Shown here piece after piece: positions 16,799-23,781 of a DNA stretch of 64,000 bases. How positions within the stretch are numbered: position 1 is the first letter of the stretch; the number at the start of each line of letters is the position of its first letter. A program made the position numbers and the translations under genes. The stretch is from Virgibacillus_O xinjiangensis (lineage in GTDB: Bacteria; Bacillota; Bacilli; Bacillales; Amphibacillaceae): the NCBI RefSeq assembly GCF_042643145.1, contig NZ_JBHRSA010000003.1, positions 108,756-172,755 of the forward strand. Direction: 5' to 3'. Under the pieces are notes generated by a model that was given only the letters and a program-made list of their open reading frames with translations, was not told the DNA's origin and did not search any database.

Positions 16799-17743
16799 CT
16801 ATTTCATCGTAATGACGATTTTACCCTTGGCATGGCCGGATTCACTCAATTTATGGGCCTCTTTTACCCCTTCCTCCGTAAGAGGGAAGGTGTGGCCGAC
16901 ATGGGACTTGACTTCCCCGGTCACCATCAGGGCAGCAATTTCCGCCAATTGCCTGCCGTCCGGCTCCAACCAGTGGAAACCTGCTTTGATGCGCTTGGAT
17001 GCTCCAGCTGTTTCCTCTGGAGGCTCGACGATGGAAACCAGCTTTCCGCCTTCTTTCAATACGGAAAAACTTTTCGTTTGTGTCTCCCCGCCAATTGTAT
17101 CCAATACGATATCCATGTCTTCGAGCACTTCCTCGAAATCTTCTTCCTGGTAGTTGATGAACTTGTCTGCCCCAAGTTCTTTGACGAATACTTCATTCTT
17201 ACCGCTCGCTGTGGCAGCTACATAGGCACCAAAGTGCTTGGCCAGTTGGATGGCATAGCTGCCGACACCACCGGAACCTGCATGGATGAGGACCTTGTCT
17301 CCTTCCTGGATCTCGGAAAAGTCGACCAAGCATTGCCATGCTGTCAACGCTGTAAGAGGGGCAGCAGCTGCTTCTTCAAAACTGACTTCTTCAGGCATTT
17401 TTGCCAGCAGGTTCTCATCGACGACCGTGTACTCTGCATAAGTTCCCCTGTTGGTCGTATCAGGCCGTGCGAAAACACGGTCGCCGACAGCAAAATTTTC
17501 CACCTTGCTTCCGATACCTGCGACGACTCCTGCCGCATCCCATCCGAGAATGATTGGAAAGTCGAACGGCAGTTTTTCCTGCAGATAACCTTCCCGGGCT
17601 TTCCAGTCAATCGGGTTTACGGAAGTAGCATGCATGTCCACTAATACTTGATGCTCGCCAATATCAGGCGTAGGCATTTCCTGTTCCTTCAGCTTGCTTG
17701 CATCGCCGTATTCATTGATGACAATGGCTTTCACTTGCCACAC
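16799..17743 (-). CDS. NADP-dependent zinc-less alcohol dehydrogenase / quinone oxidoreductase family
   Basis: A 314-residue medium-chain dehydrogenase. It shows the N-terminal PTPDIGEHQVLVDMHATSVN, GWDAAGVVAGIG, and the nucleotide-binding HAGSGGVGSYAIQLAKHFGA (about residues 142-161). The zinc-binding cysteines of true alcohol dehydrogenases are absent, so it belongs to the quinone-oxidoreductase-like branch that reduces quinones or enones with NADPH. The start at 17743 has AAAGGAGTG upstream. Divergent from the glycosylase gene. Confidence 0.88.
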   Translation of the reverse strand: MWQVKAIVINEYGDASKLKEQEMPTPDIGEHQVLVDMHATSVNPIDWKAREGYLQEKLPFDFPIILGWDAAGVVAGIGSKVENFAVGDRVFARPDTTNRGTYAEYTVVDENLLAKMPEEVSFEEAAAAPLTALTAWQCLVDFSEIQEGDKVLIHAGSGGVGSYAIQLAKHFGAYVAATASGKNEVFVKELGADKFINYQEEDFEEVLEDMDIVLDTIGGETQTKSFSVLKEGGKLVSIVEPPEETAGASKRIKAGFHWLEPDGRQLAEIAALMVTGEVKSHVGHTFPLTEEGVKEAHKLSESGHAKGKIVITMK

Positions 17744-17824
17744 TCCTTTCCTGATGTTTCTTGATATGGTATTCCCGGGAAAAACATGTTTTAATCAATA
17801 GGAGAAAAAGGAGGTTGATGTGGG

Positions 17825-18325
17825 GTGGAAAAGTTGCATTCCTTTGAGCCTGTCGTGCCAATCGAACCGAAAGTTCTGATCCTCGGTTCCATGCCTGGAG
17901 GGATGTCGTTGGAGAAGCAGGAGTATTACGGCAATCCAAGGAACCATTTTTGGCCTCTATTATTCGAATTGTTCAAGGAGCAGCCGATCACCGACTATGA
18001 GGGGAAATTGGACTTCGTCAAACAGAAACAGCTTGCCTTATGGGATTCAATTGGCACTTGCTATAGGGAGGGGAGCCTGGATGCCAATATTCTGGAGGAG
18101 ACCCCCAATGATATACCTGGCCTTCTGAAGCAATACCCGACGATCCAGTTGATTGCCTGCAATGGCACCAAGTCCTACCAGACCTTCCGAAAGAATTTCA
18201 AAGAAAAAATACCAAGCGGAATCAAGGTGGTGAAACTGCCGTCCACCAGTCCGATCCCTGGCAGGTATACGAAGACATTTAAGGGGAAAGTAGAGGCTTG
18301 GAGCATCGTGCTCGATTACTTGTGA
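17825..18325 (+). CDS. DNA-deoxyinosine glycosylase (UDG superfamily, family 6)
   Basis: A 166-residue protein with the family signatures LILGSMPGGMSLEKQEYYG (about residues 18-36), NPRNHFWPLL and LPSTSPIPGR (about residues 138-147). These enzymes remove hypoxanthine, the deamination product of adenine, from DNA and start base-excision repair. The start is GTG at 17825 with AAAGGAGG about 9 bases upstream. No partner gene. Confidence 0.88.
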   Translation: MEKLHSFEPVVPIEPKVLILGSMPGGMSLEKQEYYGNPRNHFWPLLFELFKEQPITDYEGKLDFVKQKQLALWDSIGTCYREGSLDANILEETPNDIPGLLKQYPTIQLIACNGTKSYQTFRKNFKEKIPSGIKVVKLPSTSPIPGRYTKTFKGKVEAWSIVLDYL

Positions 18326-18388
18326 TGGATGAGGTTTGCCGAATGGTAGAGGTGGTATAGTTCAGAACCGGTTTCTGTGTCAGACCTA

Positions 18389-18397
18389 TGGTATAAT
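18389..18397 (+). promoter_or_regulatory. Extended -10 promoter of the candidate antitoxin RNA
   Basis: TGGTATAAT (TG-n-TATAAT) gives a strong extended -10 element; the -35 region is poor. Predicted start near 18404. Confidence 0.6.
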
Positions 18398-18403
18398 ATT
18401 GTC

Positions 18404-18567
18404 ACAAGGTAATGAATGAACCCCAGAGTGCATAACATGATATGGAGCCGTAAGCTCCACCTTACGGCCCCTGCAGGCACAGACAGCAGCATTTCATGCA
18501 GGCTCTTCGGAAACGAAAAAAAGTAATGATCCCTTACAATGTTTCTCTGGGATGATTACTTTTTTTC
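18404..18567 (+). ncRNA. Candidate antisense (antitoxin) RNA convergent with a small toxin gene
   Basis: About 164 bases run from the predicted start to the T tract of the shared terminator. There is no protein-like frame. It contains stable hairpins: GCCGTAAG-CTCCAC-CTTACGGC (18447-18468) and CCTGCA...TGCAGG (18470-18502). The 3' end (18516-18567) is complementary to the end of the toxin message, including its last codons. CCCAGAG near the 5' end can pair with CTCTGGG near the 3' end, which competes with the terminator. The layout matches RatA, SR4 or par-type antitoxins; the assignment is inferred. Confidence 0.55.
18516..18567. terminator. Bidirectional terminator shared by toxin and antitoxin transcripts
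   Basis: GTAATGATCCC pairs with GGGATGATTAC (one central mismatch), flanked by seven A on the left and seven T on the right, so it can stop transcription from both sides. Confidence 0.9.
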
Positions 18568-18642
18568 ACGGCTGTTTACAATTAACAAGACTAGCGTGGA
18601 AAACAGAAACATCAGTTCCAGCGTTCTGTCAATTGGAATCAC
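18556..18642 (-). CDS. Candidate type I toxin peptide (holin-like small membrane peptide)
   Basis: A 28-codon frame from GTG at 18642 to TAA at 18556, preceded by GGAAGGGG at 8 bases. The product starts with IPIDRTLELM, has one hydrophobic helix (MFLFSTLVLLIV) and ends in charged residues SREKK. This is the plan of the Hol-Tox/TxpA/BsrE type of type I toxins (x-x-x-LMLM-x-F-x-x-LI...KK), which insert into the membrane. The stop codon lies inside the shared terminator. A TATAAT box on the minus strand is at 18706-18701. An ATG six codons earlier lacks a ribosome site. Confidence 0.6.
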   Translation of the reverse strand: MIPIDRTLELMFLFSTLVLLIVNSREKK

Positions 18643-18700
18643 GCGCTCAACCCCTTCCATTGGGGGATTAAGCCTGCATAGATTCGCTGTCTGTCCGTTC

Positions 18701-18706
18701 ATTATA
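18701..18706 (-). promoter_or_regulatory. -10 box of the candidate toxin gene
   Basis: TATAAT on the minus strand, about 60 bases before the GTG start; the -35 element is weak. Confidence 0.4.
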
Positions 18707-18788
18707 CTATAAAAGAATGGAAAAAGATGTAATTTGCCTCAAAATGGTAAAATATTCACATGAGTCAGTCATTTATGATTATTTAGAA

Positions 18789-19063
18789 TCATTGGATATC
18801 CAGTTGTTTTAGATGGTCGTCTTTGTATTTCTGGTAGGAATGGAGGAAATGATCGAGCGTTTCCTTGAAGTCCGGAAAATCAATCCCCCCTGAGCCTTCA
18901 AGTCTGTGACTGTCTGGATGCCGAACACTTCCGCTTCGAAATTGGTTTCTTCATAATGCTTACGGAACTTCTGTCCCACAGCTAGTTCATCCTCATAGAT
19001 GCGCCCTTTCCGTCTGACTGAAACGTTAGCAGTATACATACCTTGAACTTTTTTCTTCGTCAC
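18789..19063 (-). pseudogene. Small hypothetical gene with an apparent frameshift at a run of six G
   Basis: From GTG at 19063 the frame encodes a charged, protein-like stretch (RRKGRIYEDELAVGQKFRKH) up to about residue 64, where a G6 tract occurs (18885-18890). In the present frame the rest is serine/arginine-rich and unnatural. One extra G would restore a plausible end, FPDFKETLDHFLHSYQKYK then a stop at 18789, giving about 91 residues. It may be a recent mutation, a sequencing error, or a slippage-controlled gene. Family not recognised. Confidence 0.6.
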
Positions 19064-19235
19064 ACCGTCCCCCCAGGGAACACCTGGCTGTGAATGATGC
19101 TAGTTGGAAGGTGGGAACAGCCTTCCAGATCAGTAGCCATGCCAAGGGAGTTGTAAAGAAATACCACTGAAATTCGTCCGCAGTGTTTCAGTTTTCTAGT
19201 ATAATAGGATTGTTGATAGTAAGGGGGGACGATGG

Positions 19236-20192
19236 ATGAACAAGAAAATCTGGATAAGAACAGGCATCGGTTTTGCCATGGTCCTTTTCATGGTGACGAT
19301 TGCTGCCGGTTTCTATTTTTATCATCTGGCCATAGAGCGGAATGTAAAAGATTTCCTAGCAGGCAATGAAGATTTGGAGGTATCCGCTGAAGCAATGGAT
19401 GTGCTGTTGGAAGGCGGATGGAGAGAATGGACGTCTGAACAGGACTTTGAACATATGGAATTGCAGACCCATGACGGGTTGAATCTAAAAGGCTATTATC
19501 TGGAGGCGGATGAACCGACGGATAAAACAGTTATTTTCGCCCATGGCTATCTTGGCAGGGGAACGGATATGGGATTATACGGTCAATATTACCATGAAGA
19601 ACTTGGTTACAATATCTTCACAGCAGATATGCGCGGCCATGGACAGAGTGAAGGAGACTACATCGGGTTCGGCTGGCATGATCGTTTGGACTATCTGGCA
19701 TGGATCGATCAGGTGATCGAGAAGGCTGGAGAAAATACGGATATTGTGCTGCATGGCGTCTCGATGGGCGCGGCAACCATGCTCATGACAAGTGGAGAGG
19801 ACATGCCGGATAATGTGAAGGCTGTGGTTGCCGACAGCCCTTATACAACGGTATACGATTTGTTCGATTATCAGCTGGAGCGGATGTTCCATCTGCCGGA
19901 CGTGCCGATTCTGCCGAGTACGGGAATGGTGACGAAGATGAGGGCCGGCTATACGCTGAAAGAGGCATCGGCCCTGGAACAGGTGGAAAAAGCAGAGGTT
20001 CCGATCCTCTATATTCACGGGAAAGACGACACGTTTGTTCCGACGGAAATGGCGGAAGAACTCCATGCCAATACGAATAGTGAGTCCGAACTGGTTTTAT
20101 TTGAGGATTCCAGCCATGGAGAGGCATTCGTCATCCATCAGGAAAGGTACGTAGACAAGTTGAATGAATTCTTGAATGAATATGTCCATTAG
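19236..20192 (+). CDS. Alpha/beta hydrolase with N-terminal membrane anchor (YqkD-like)
   Basis: A 318-residue protein with a signal-anchor helix (about residues 8-30) and a serine-hydrolase fold: oxyanion region FAHGYLGRGTD, nucleophile elbow LHGVSMGAATML (about residues 167-178), acid in HGKDDTFVP and histidine in EDSSHGEAF. It is probably displayed outside the membrane. These proteins are esterase or peptidase-like with unknown substrates. ATG at 19236 follows AAGGGGGGACG. A GC-rich terminator follows. Confidence 0.86.
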   Translation: MNKKIWIRTGIGFAMVLFMVTIAAGFYFYHLAIERNVKDFLAGNEDLEVSAEAMDVLLEGGWREWTSEQDFEHMELQTHDGLNLKGYYLEADEPTDKTVIFAHGYLGRGTDMGLYGQYYHEELGYNIFTADMRGHGQSEGDYIGFGWHDRLDYLAWIDQVIEKAGENTDIVLHGVSMGAATMLMTSGEDMPDNVKAVVADSPYTTVYDLFDYQLERMFHLPDVPILPSTGMVTKMRAGYTLKEASALEQVEKAEVPILYIHGKDDTFVPTEMAEELHANTNSESELVLFEDSSHGEAFVIHQERYVDKLNEFLNEYVH

Positions 20193-20202
20193 ACAGGAAA
20201 TG

Positions 20203-20226
20203 GCTCCCGGCGGCGGGGGCTTTTTT
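20203..20226 (+). terminator. Terminator after the hydrolase gene
   Basis: GCTCCC pairs with GGGGGC, followed by TTTTTT. Confidence 0.7.
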
Positions 20227-20650
20227 CTTTGCAAGGACGAGTTATGGAAATGCCGTACAATGTTTGCAAAAAAGATGATTAAGTGATAGTTTTTTATTGG
20301 ATATTAATGTTTTCATCACCAATTCGGCGGTTGCAAAAAGCATCCCGGCAAACGGACGGAAACATGTCGGACATGATGCAGAATTGGAAAGAATAGATAT
20401 GGGGAGGGTGTATTTGCCTGCTGGTCTTGCTGTGCGGAAGTTGTATGGGTGGCCGAAAGCATCCAGCAATAGCCCCGAATACGTGATTCTGGATTCCCGG
20501 ACATCGACAGAGGCATCCGAACAGTCTGCCCGTGTGGCCTGATAATATGCTCCGGCAATTGCAACGGAGCAGCCCAGAAATCGCAGCTCCCTGTCGACAG
20601 GGAGCTCTCAGCACAACGTCAATCCTATACAAAGTAAGGAAGTGGCTTCC
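20227..20650. other. Intergenic stretch without a convincing gene
   Basis: About 420 bases. Open frames exist on both strands (for example plus 20297-20542, TTG start), but they lack a ribosome site and recognisable motifs. A 22-base perfect palindrome, AGCTCCCTGT followed by CGACAGGGAGCT (about 20583-20604), lies about 50 bases before the glycosyltransferase start and may be a leader hairpin. Confidence 0.5.
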
Positions 20651-21820
20651 ATGAAAATCGCAATCATAACCGAGACATTTCTGCCTTCCACGGATGGGGT
20701 GGTGACCCGTTTGGTTCATTCAATCCGTTATTTCCTTGGCCAGGGACATGATGTCCGCGTCATCGCGCCTGATCTGGGTGTCACGGAATTCGAGGGAGCA
20801 GAGGTCGTAGGCGTTCGCCCACGGACTCTCCCATTCTACCGCTCCAAAAAATTCGCTTTGCCGACCAGGAAGGTCAGAAACATGCTGCAGGATTATAATC
20901 CCGATGTGGTGCATGTCGTCAACCCAGCACTGCTCGGAGCATCCGGTGTCCGTTATGCAAAAAAACTCGGGTACCCGCTGGTTGCCTCCTATCATACACA
21001 TGTACCGATCTATTTGGATTATTATAACTTGAGTATGTTCAAAGGACTGCTCTGGTGGTATTTCCGTAAACTCCACAACCAGGCAGATTTGAACTTATGT
21101 ACATCGAAGGCTGTAAAAGAGGAGTTGGACCAGAAAGATTTCCACAATGTCCATGTATGGAAGCGCGGGGTCGATACGGAACTGTTCCATCCAGATAAGT
21201 ATGACAAGGCCATGAGGGATAAATTGTCTGGCGGACAGCCGGAGAAAAAGCTGCTGCTGTTTGTCGGCAGGCTGGCAGCTGAGAAGGAAATCGAAAAGAT
21301 CAAGGCTGTATTGGATTCCTCCGATGAATTTGTCCTCGCCGTGGTAGGAGACGGGCCGCACCGTCAAGAACTCGAGTCGTATTTTTCGGGGACCAATACC
21401 GTCTTCACCGGTTTCATGCATGGGGAAGAACTTGCAAAGGCATTTGCATCGTCTGATGTTTTCGTCTTCCCATCCACTACGGAAACACTGGGACTGGTCA
21501 TCATGGAAGCAATGGCGTCCGGGCTTCCGCTTGTAGCTGCCAAGAGTGGGCCGACTTGTGAGCAGATTGAAGACAATCGGACAGGACTGCTCTATGATAA
21601 GGATGTGCCGGATGACTTTAAAGAGACAATCTTGAAATTCAAGGATGAGACATTGAGGAAACGTCTTTCCTCTGCTGCCCATAAAGAAATCTCCCATATG
21701 GGATGGGACAGCCAATCGAAACAAGCACTTCAGCTATATCAACAGGTCGCTGTCATAAATTCGGAAGCGGTAGAGCAATCTAAAGAAAAGACAGCTGGAG
21801 TCAGCACGGGGAATGAGTGA
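20651..21820 (+). CDS. GT4-family glycosyltransferase (SQD2/MgtA-like)
   Basis: A 389-residue GT-B glycosyltransferase. The N-terminal acceptor domain begins KIAIITETFLPSTDGVV; the donor domain shows LLFVGRLAAEKEIE (about residues 201-214) and the E-x7-E motif in STTETLGLVIMEAMASG. Relatives add a hexose or mannose to a diacylglycerol-type lipid. ATG 20651 is chosen because AAGGAAG lies 8 bases upstream; a GTG three codons earlier overlaps that site. It overlaps the GtrA gene by 8 bases, so the pair is translationally coupled, suggesting cell-envelope glycolipid work. Confidence 0.88.
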   Translation: MKIAIITETFLPSTDGVVTRLVHSIRYFLGQGHDVRVIAPDLGVTEFEGAEVVGVRPRTLPFYRSKKFALPTRKVRNMLQDYNPDVVHVVNPALLGASGVRYAKKLGYPLVASYHTHVPIYLDYYNLSMFKGLLWWYFRKLHNQADLNLCTSKAVKEELDQKDFHNVHVWKRGVDTELFHPDKYDKAMRDKLSGGQPEKKLLLFVGRLAAEKEIEKIKAVLDSSDEFVLAVVGDGPHRQELESYFSGTNTVFTGFMHGEELAKAFASSDVFVFPSTTETLGLVIMEAMASGLPLVAAKSGPTCEQIEDNRTGLLYDKDVPDDFKETILKFKDETLRKRLSSAAHKEISHMGWDSQSKQALQLYQQVAVINSEAVEQSKEKTAGVSTGNE

Positions 21821-22331
21821 TCCGCCAGCTTATTACGGCAGCCAAGCAGACAAGAGGGGTATCATGGACAAACAGATGCACAGAAGAAAGAAGGGGCCAT
21901 TCCAATTTCTGCAATTCAGCATGATCGGTTTTTCCAATGCTGCAATTGATATCGGAACATTGAATCTGCTCCTGATTCTTTTCCATACGGAAGATCGTGT
22001 ATGGCTGATCATCTTCAACACCATCGCCTATACACTCGCCGTAGCGAACAGTTACTTCTGGAATGCCAGCTTCACCTTCAAGCGAACCGCCAAAGGGAAT
22101 GGGCGTCAGCGTATCCTGTTCATTATACAGGGCATCATCAGCCTGGGTGTCAATAACCTCATGTTCGTCATTTTCAATGAGGTGTTGAAATGGATCGGGA
22201 TTCCTTCCTGGCTGCTCTATAACATTTCCAAGGGCATCGCCATGGCCCTGTCGTTCACTGCAAGTTTTTTCATGATGAAATACCTGGTGTTCAAAGATAC
22301 CAAAAGACATTATATGGAAGAAGGCAAATGA
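21813..22331 (+). CDS. GtrA-family membrane protein
   Basis: A 172-residue protein with four membrane helices and GtrA traits: FLQFSMIGFSNAAIDIGTLN (about residues 32-51), VANSYFWNASFTF and the closing ALSFTASFFMMKYLVF. GtrA-type proteins are proposed to flip lipid-linked sugars or assist glycosyltransferases in the membrane. The ATG overlaps the end of the glycosyltransferase (ATGAGTGA). An internal ATG at 21864 is possible as the start. A terminator follows. Confidence 0.87.
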   Translation: MSDPPAYYGSQADKRGIMDKQMHRRKKGPFQFLQFSMIGFSNAAIDIGTLNLLLILFHTEDRVWLIIFNTIAYTLAVANSYFWNASFTFKRTAKGNGRQRILFIIQGIISLGVNNLMFVIFNEVLKWIGIPSWLLYNISKGIAMALSFTASFFMMKYLVFKDTKRHYMEEGK

Positions 22332-22404
22332 TCGACTGTCCTGGGTTTCTCACTCAGACCTCTCTGTTATCGTGCAATGTAACACATAAGATAATAATCA
22401 CTGC

Positions 22405-22434
22405 AAAAAGGCTTGGACATTCCAAGCCTTTTGG
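22405..22434 (+). terminator. Terminator of the glycosyltransferase-gtrA operon
   Basis: AAAAGGCTTGGA-CAT-TCCAAGCCTTTT stem-loop. Confidence 0.85.
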
Positions 22435-22449
22435 TTTAGTTATAGTGGT

Positions 22450-22491
22450 GGGTATCCCTGCTGCCAGAAAAATCTGGCAGCAGGGATACCC
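22450..22491. repeat. Perfect 19-bp inverted repeat upstream of carA
   Basis: GGGTATCCCTGCTGCCAGA, a 4-base AAAA loop, then the exact complement. It lies 16 bases after a normal terminator and about 100 bases before the carA promoter. The plus-strand tail ATTATTTATT is T-rich, so it may be a second terminator insulating carAB. A further small hairpin with TTTTTTT follows near 22516-22546. Confidence 0.8.
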
Positions 22492-22553
22492 ATTATTTAT
22501 TACGCTTTTGCCTGGGCCCTTGTATAAACGAAAAGGGATTTTTTTACATAAAC

Positions 22554-22571
22554 AATGAATAAATATACAAA
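22554..22571. promoter_or_regulatory. Upstream ARG box (ArgR/AhrC operator)
   Basis: AATGAATAAATATACAAA resembles the B. subtilis arginine operator CATGAATAAAAATTCAAG. It lies about 18 bases upstream of the carA -35 element. Confidence 0.6.
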
Positions 22572-22588
22572 AAATATAATAATTATAC

Positions 22589-22617
22589 TTGCATAATCGA
22601 TGAGGTAGTTTTATACT
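22589..22617 (+). promoter_or_regulatory. SigA promoter of carAB
   Basis: TTGCAT (22589-22594), 17-base spacer, TATACT (22612-22617). Confidence 0.75.
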
Positions 22618-22632
22618 AATGAATAATTCAGT
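22618..22632. promoter_or_regulatory. ARG box abutting the carA -10 element
   Basis: AATGAATAATTCAGT directly follows the -10 box, a position where bound arginine repressor would block RNA polymerase. Confidence 0.65.
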
Positions 22633-22692
22633 GGAAATTTGGAAAGCTTCCAAAGCTTCTATAAATATATCGCAATCAGAGGGGGATTCTGC

Positions 22693-23781
22693 ATGACAAA
22701 AGGTTATCTCATTTTGGAAACCGGAGAGGTTTTTGCCGGAGACTGGATTGGGGCGAAAAAGGAAATCGCGGGAGAGGTTGTATTCAATACGAGCATGACG
22801 GGCTATCAGGAAATGATGACAGACCCATCCTATGCCGGGCAAATCCTGACTTTTTGCTATCCCCTGATCGGGAATTACGGGATAAGTGCTGACAATGGGG
22901 AAAGTGATCAACCTGCCGTTTCAGCCGTAATCTCAAGTGAAGCCTGTGACGAACCAAGCCATTACGAATCGGCTGCATCGTTCTCCGAAGAATTGAAGCA
23001 AGCGGGGATACCGGGACTCACCCAGGTCGATACAAGAGCATTAGTGGCAGCAATTCGTAAACATCGGACGGTCCGCGGAAAACTGGTGTTTTCCAACAAT
23101 GATCAAAGCGGCGGCTGGGGAGAACAGCCGGCAGGCGCTCTGGTAAAAGGTGTTTCGGTCACAGAACCAAAAGTGTTTGGAGAGGGCGACGAACATATTG
23201 TACTCATGGATTTTGGCTATAAAAAGTCCATCCTTGACTACCTGGTGAAACAGGGATGCACGGTTACGGTGGTTCCCTACCATACTACACTAGAAGAAAT
23301 CGGGCACCTGGATCCAGATGGTGTGGTATTGAGCAACGGACCAGGCGATCCAATGGAATTAGAAGAGATCTTCCCGGTAATCAAAGGTCTGACAGAAACC
23401 TATCCGACGCTCGGGATCTGTCTCGGCCACCAATTGATTGCACTTGCCTATGGAGCAGAAACGGAAAAAATGCCATTCGGCCATCGTGGGGGGAACCACC
23501 CGGTAAAGGACCTGTTCACCAAAAAGGTATGCATGACCTCCCAGAATCATGGCTATGTCGTGAAAGAAGACAGTCTGGATCATGCGGTATTCGAGGTCCA
23601 GTTCCGAAATGTGAATGATCAATCATTGGAGGGCATGCGGCATGTGCATCTCCCGGTACAGTCCGTCCAATTCCATCCGGAAGCACATCCAGGACCAAGT
23701 GATACAGAATATATCTTCACGGAATTCATACAGCAGGTGGCAAACGCCAAGGGGGGAGCAGCATATGCAGAAGCAAAATGA
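22693..23781 (+). CDS. carA: Carbamoyl-phosphate synthase small (glutaminase) subunit, arginine-type
   Basis: A 362-residue glutamine amidotransferase subunit. The N-terminal CPSase domain has VVFNTSMTGYQEMMTDPSY; the C-terminal class I amidotransferase has the cysteine nucleophile in LGICLGHQLIALAYG (about residues 240-254) and His/Glu in VQFHPEAHPGP. It supplies ammonia from glutamine to CarB for carbamoyl phosphate. ATG 22693 follows GAGGGGG. The promoter carries arginine-type operators, so this is probably the arginine enzyme rather than the pyrimidine one, although no arg or pyr genes are adjacent. Confidence 0.95.
   Translation: MTKGYLILETGEVFAGDWIGAKKEIAGEVVFNTSMTGYQEMMTDPSYAGQILTFCYPLIGNYGISADNGESDQPAVSAVISSEACDEPSHYESAASFSEELKQAGIPGLTQVDTRALVAAIRKHRTVRGKLVFSNNDQSGGWGEQPAGALVKGVSVTEPKVFGEGDEHIVLMDFGYKKSILDYLVKQGCTVTVVPYHTTLEEIGHLDPDGVVLSNGPGDPMELEEIFPVIKGLTETYPTLGICLGHQLIALAYGAETEKMPFGHRGGNHPVKDLFTKKVCMTSQNHGYVVKEDSLDHAVFEVQFRNVNDQSLEGMRHVHLPVQSVQFHPEAHPGPSDTEYIFTEFIQQVANAKGGAAYAEAK

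Noticed and set aside
16565..17644. Open plus-strand frame of 359 codons
   Set aside because: Antisense to the YjzC-like gene and the NADP-dependent oxidoreductase, whose motifs are clear; the plus frame is Cys/Phe/His-rich and unnatural.
20297..20542. Plus-strand frame of 81 codons before the glycosyltransferase
   Set aside because: TTG start without a ribosome site, no recognisable motif, and a competing minus-strand frame of equal quality.
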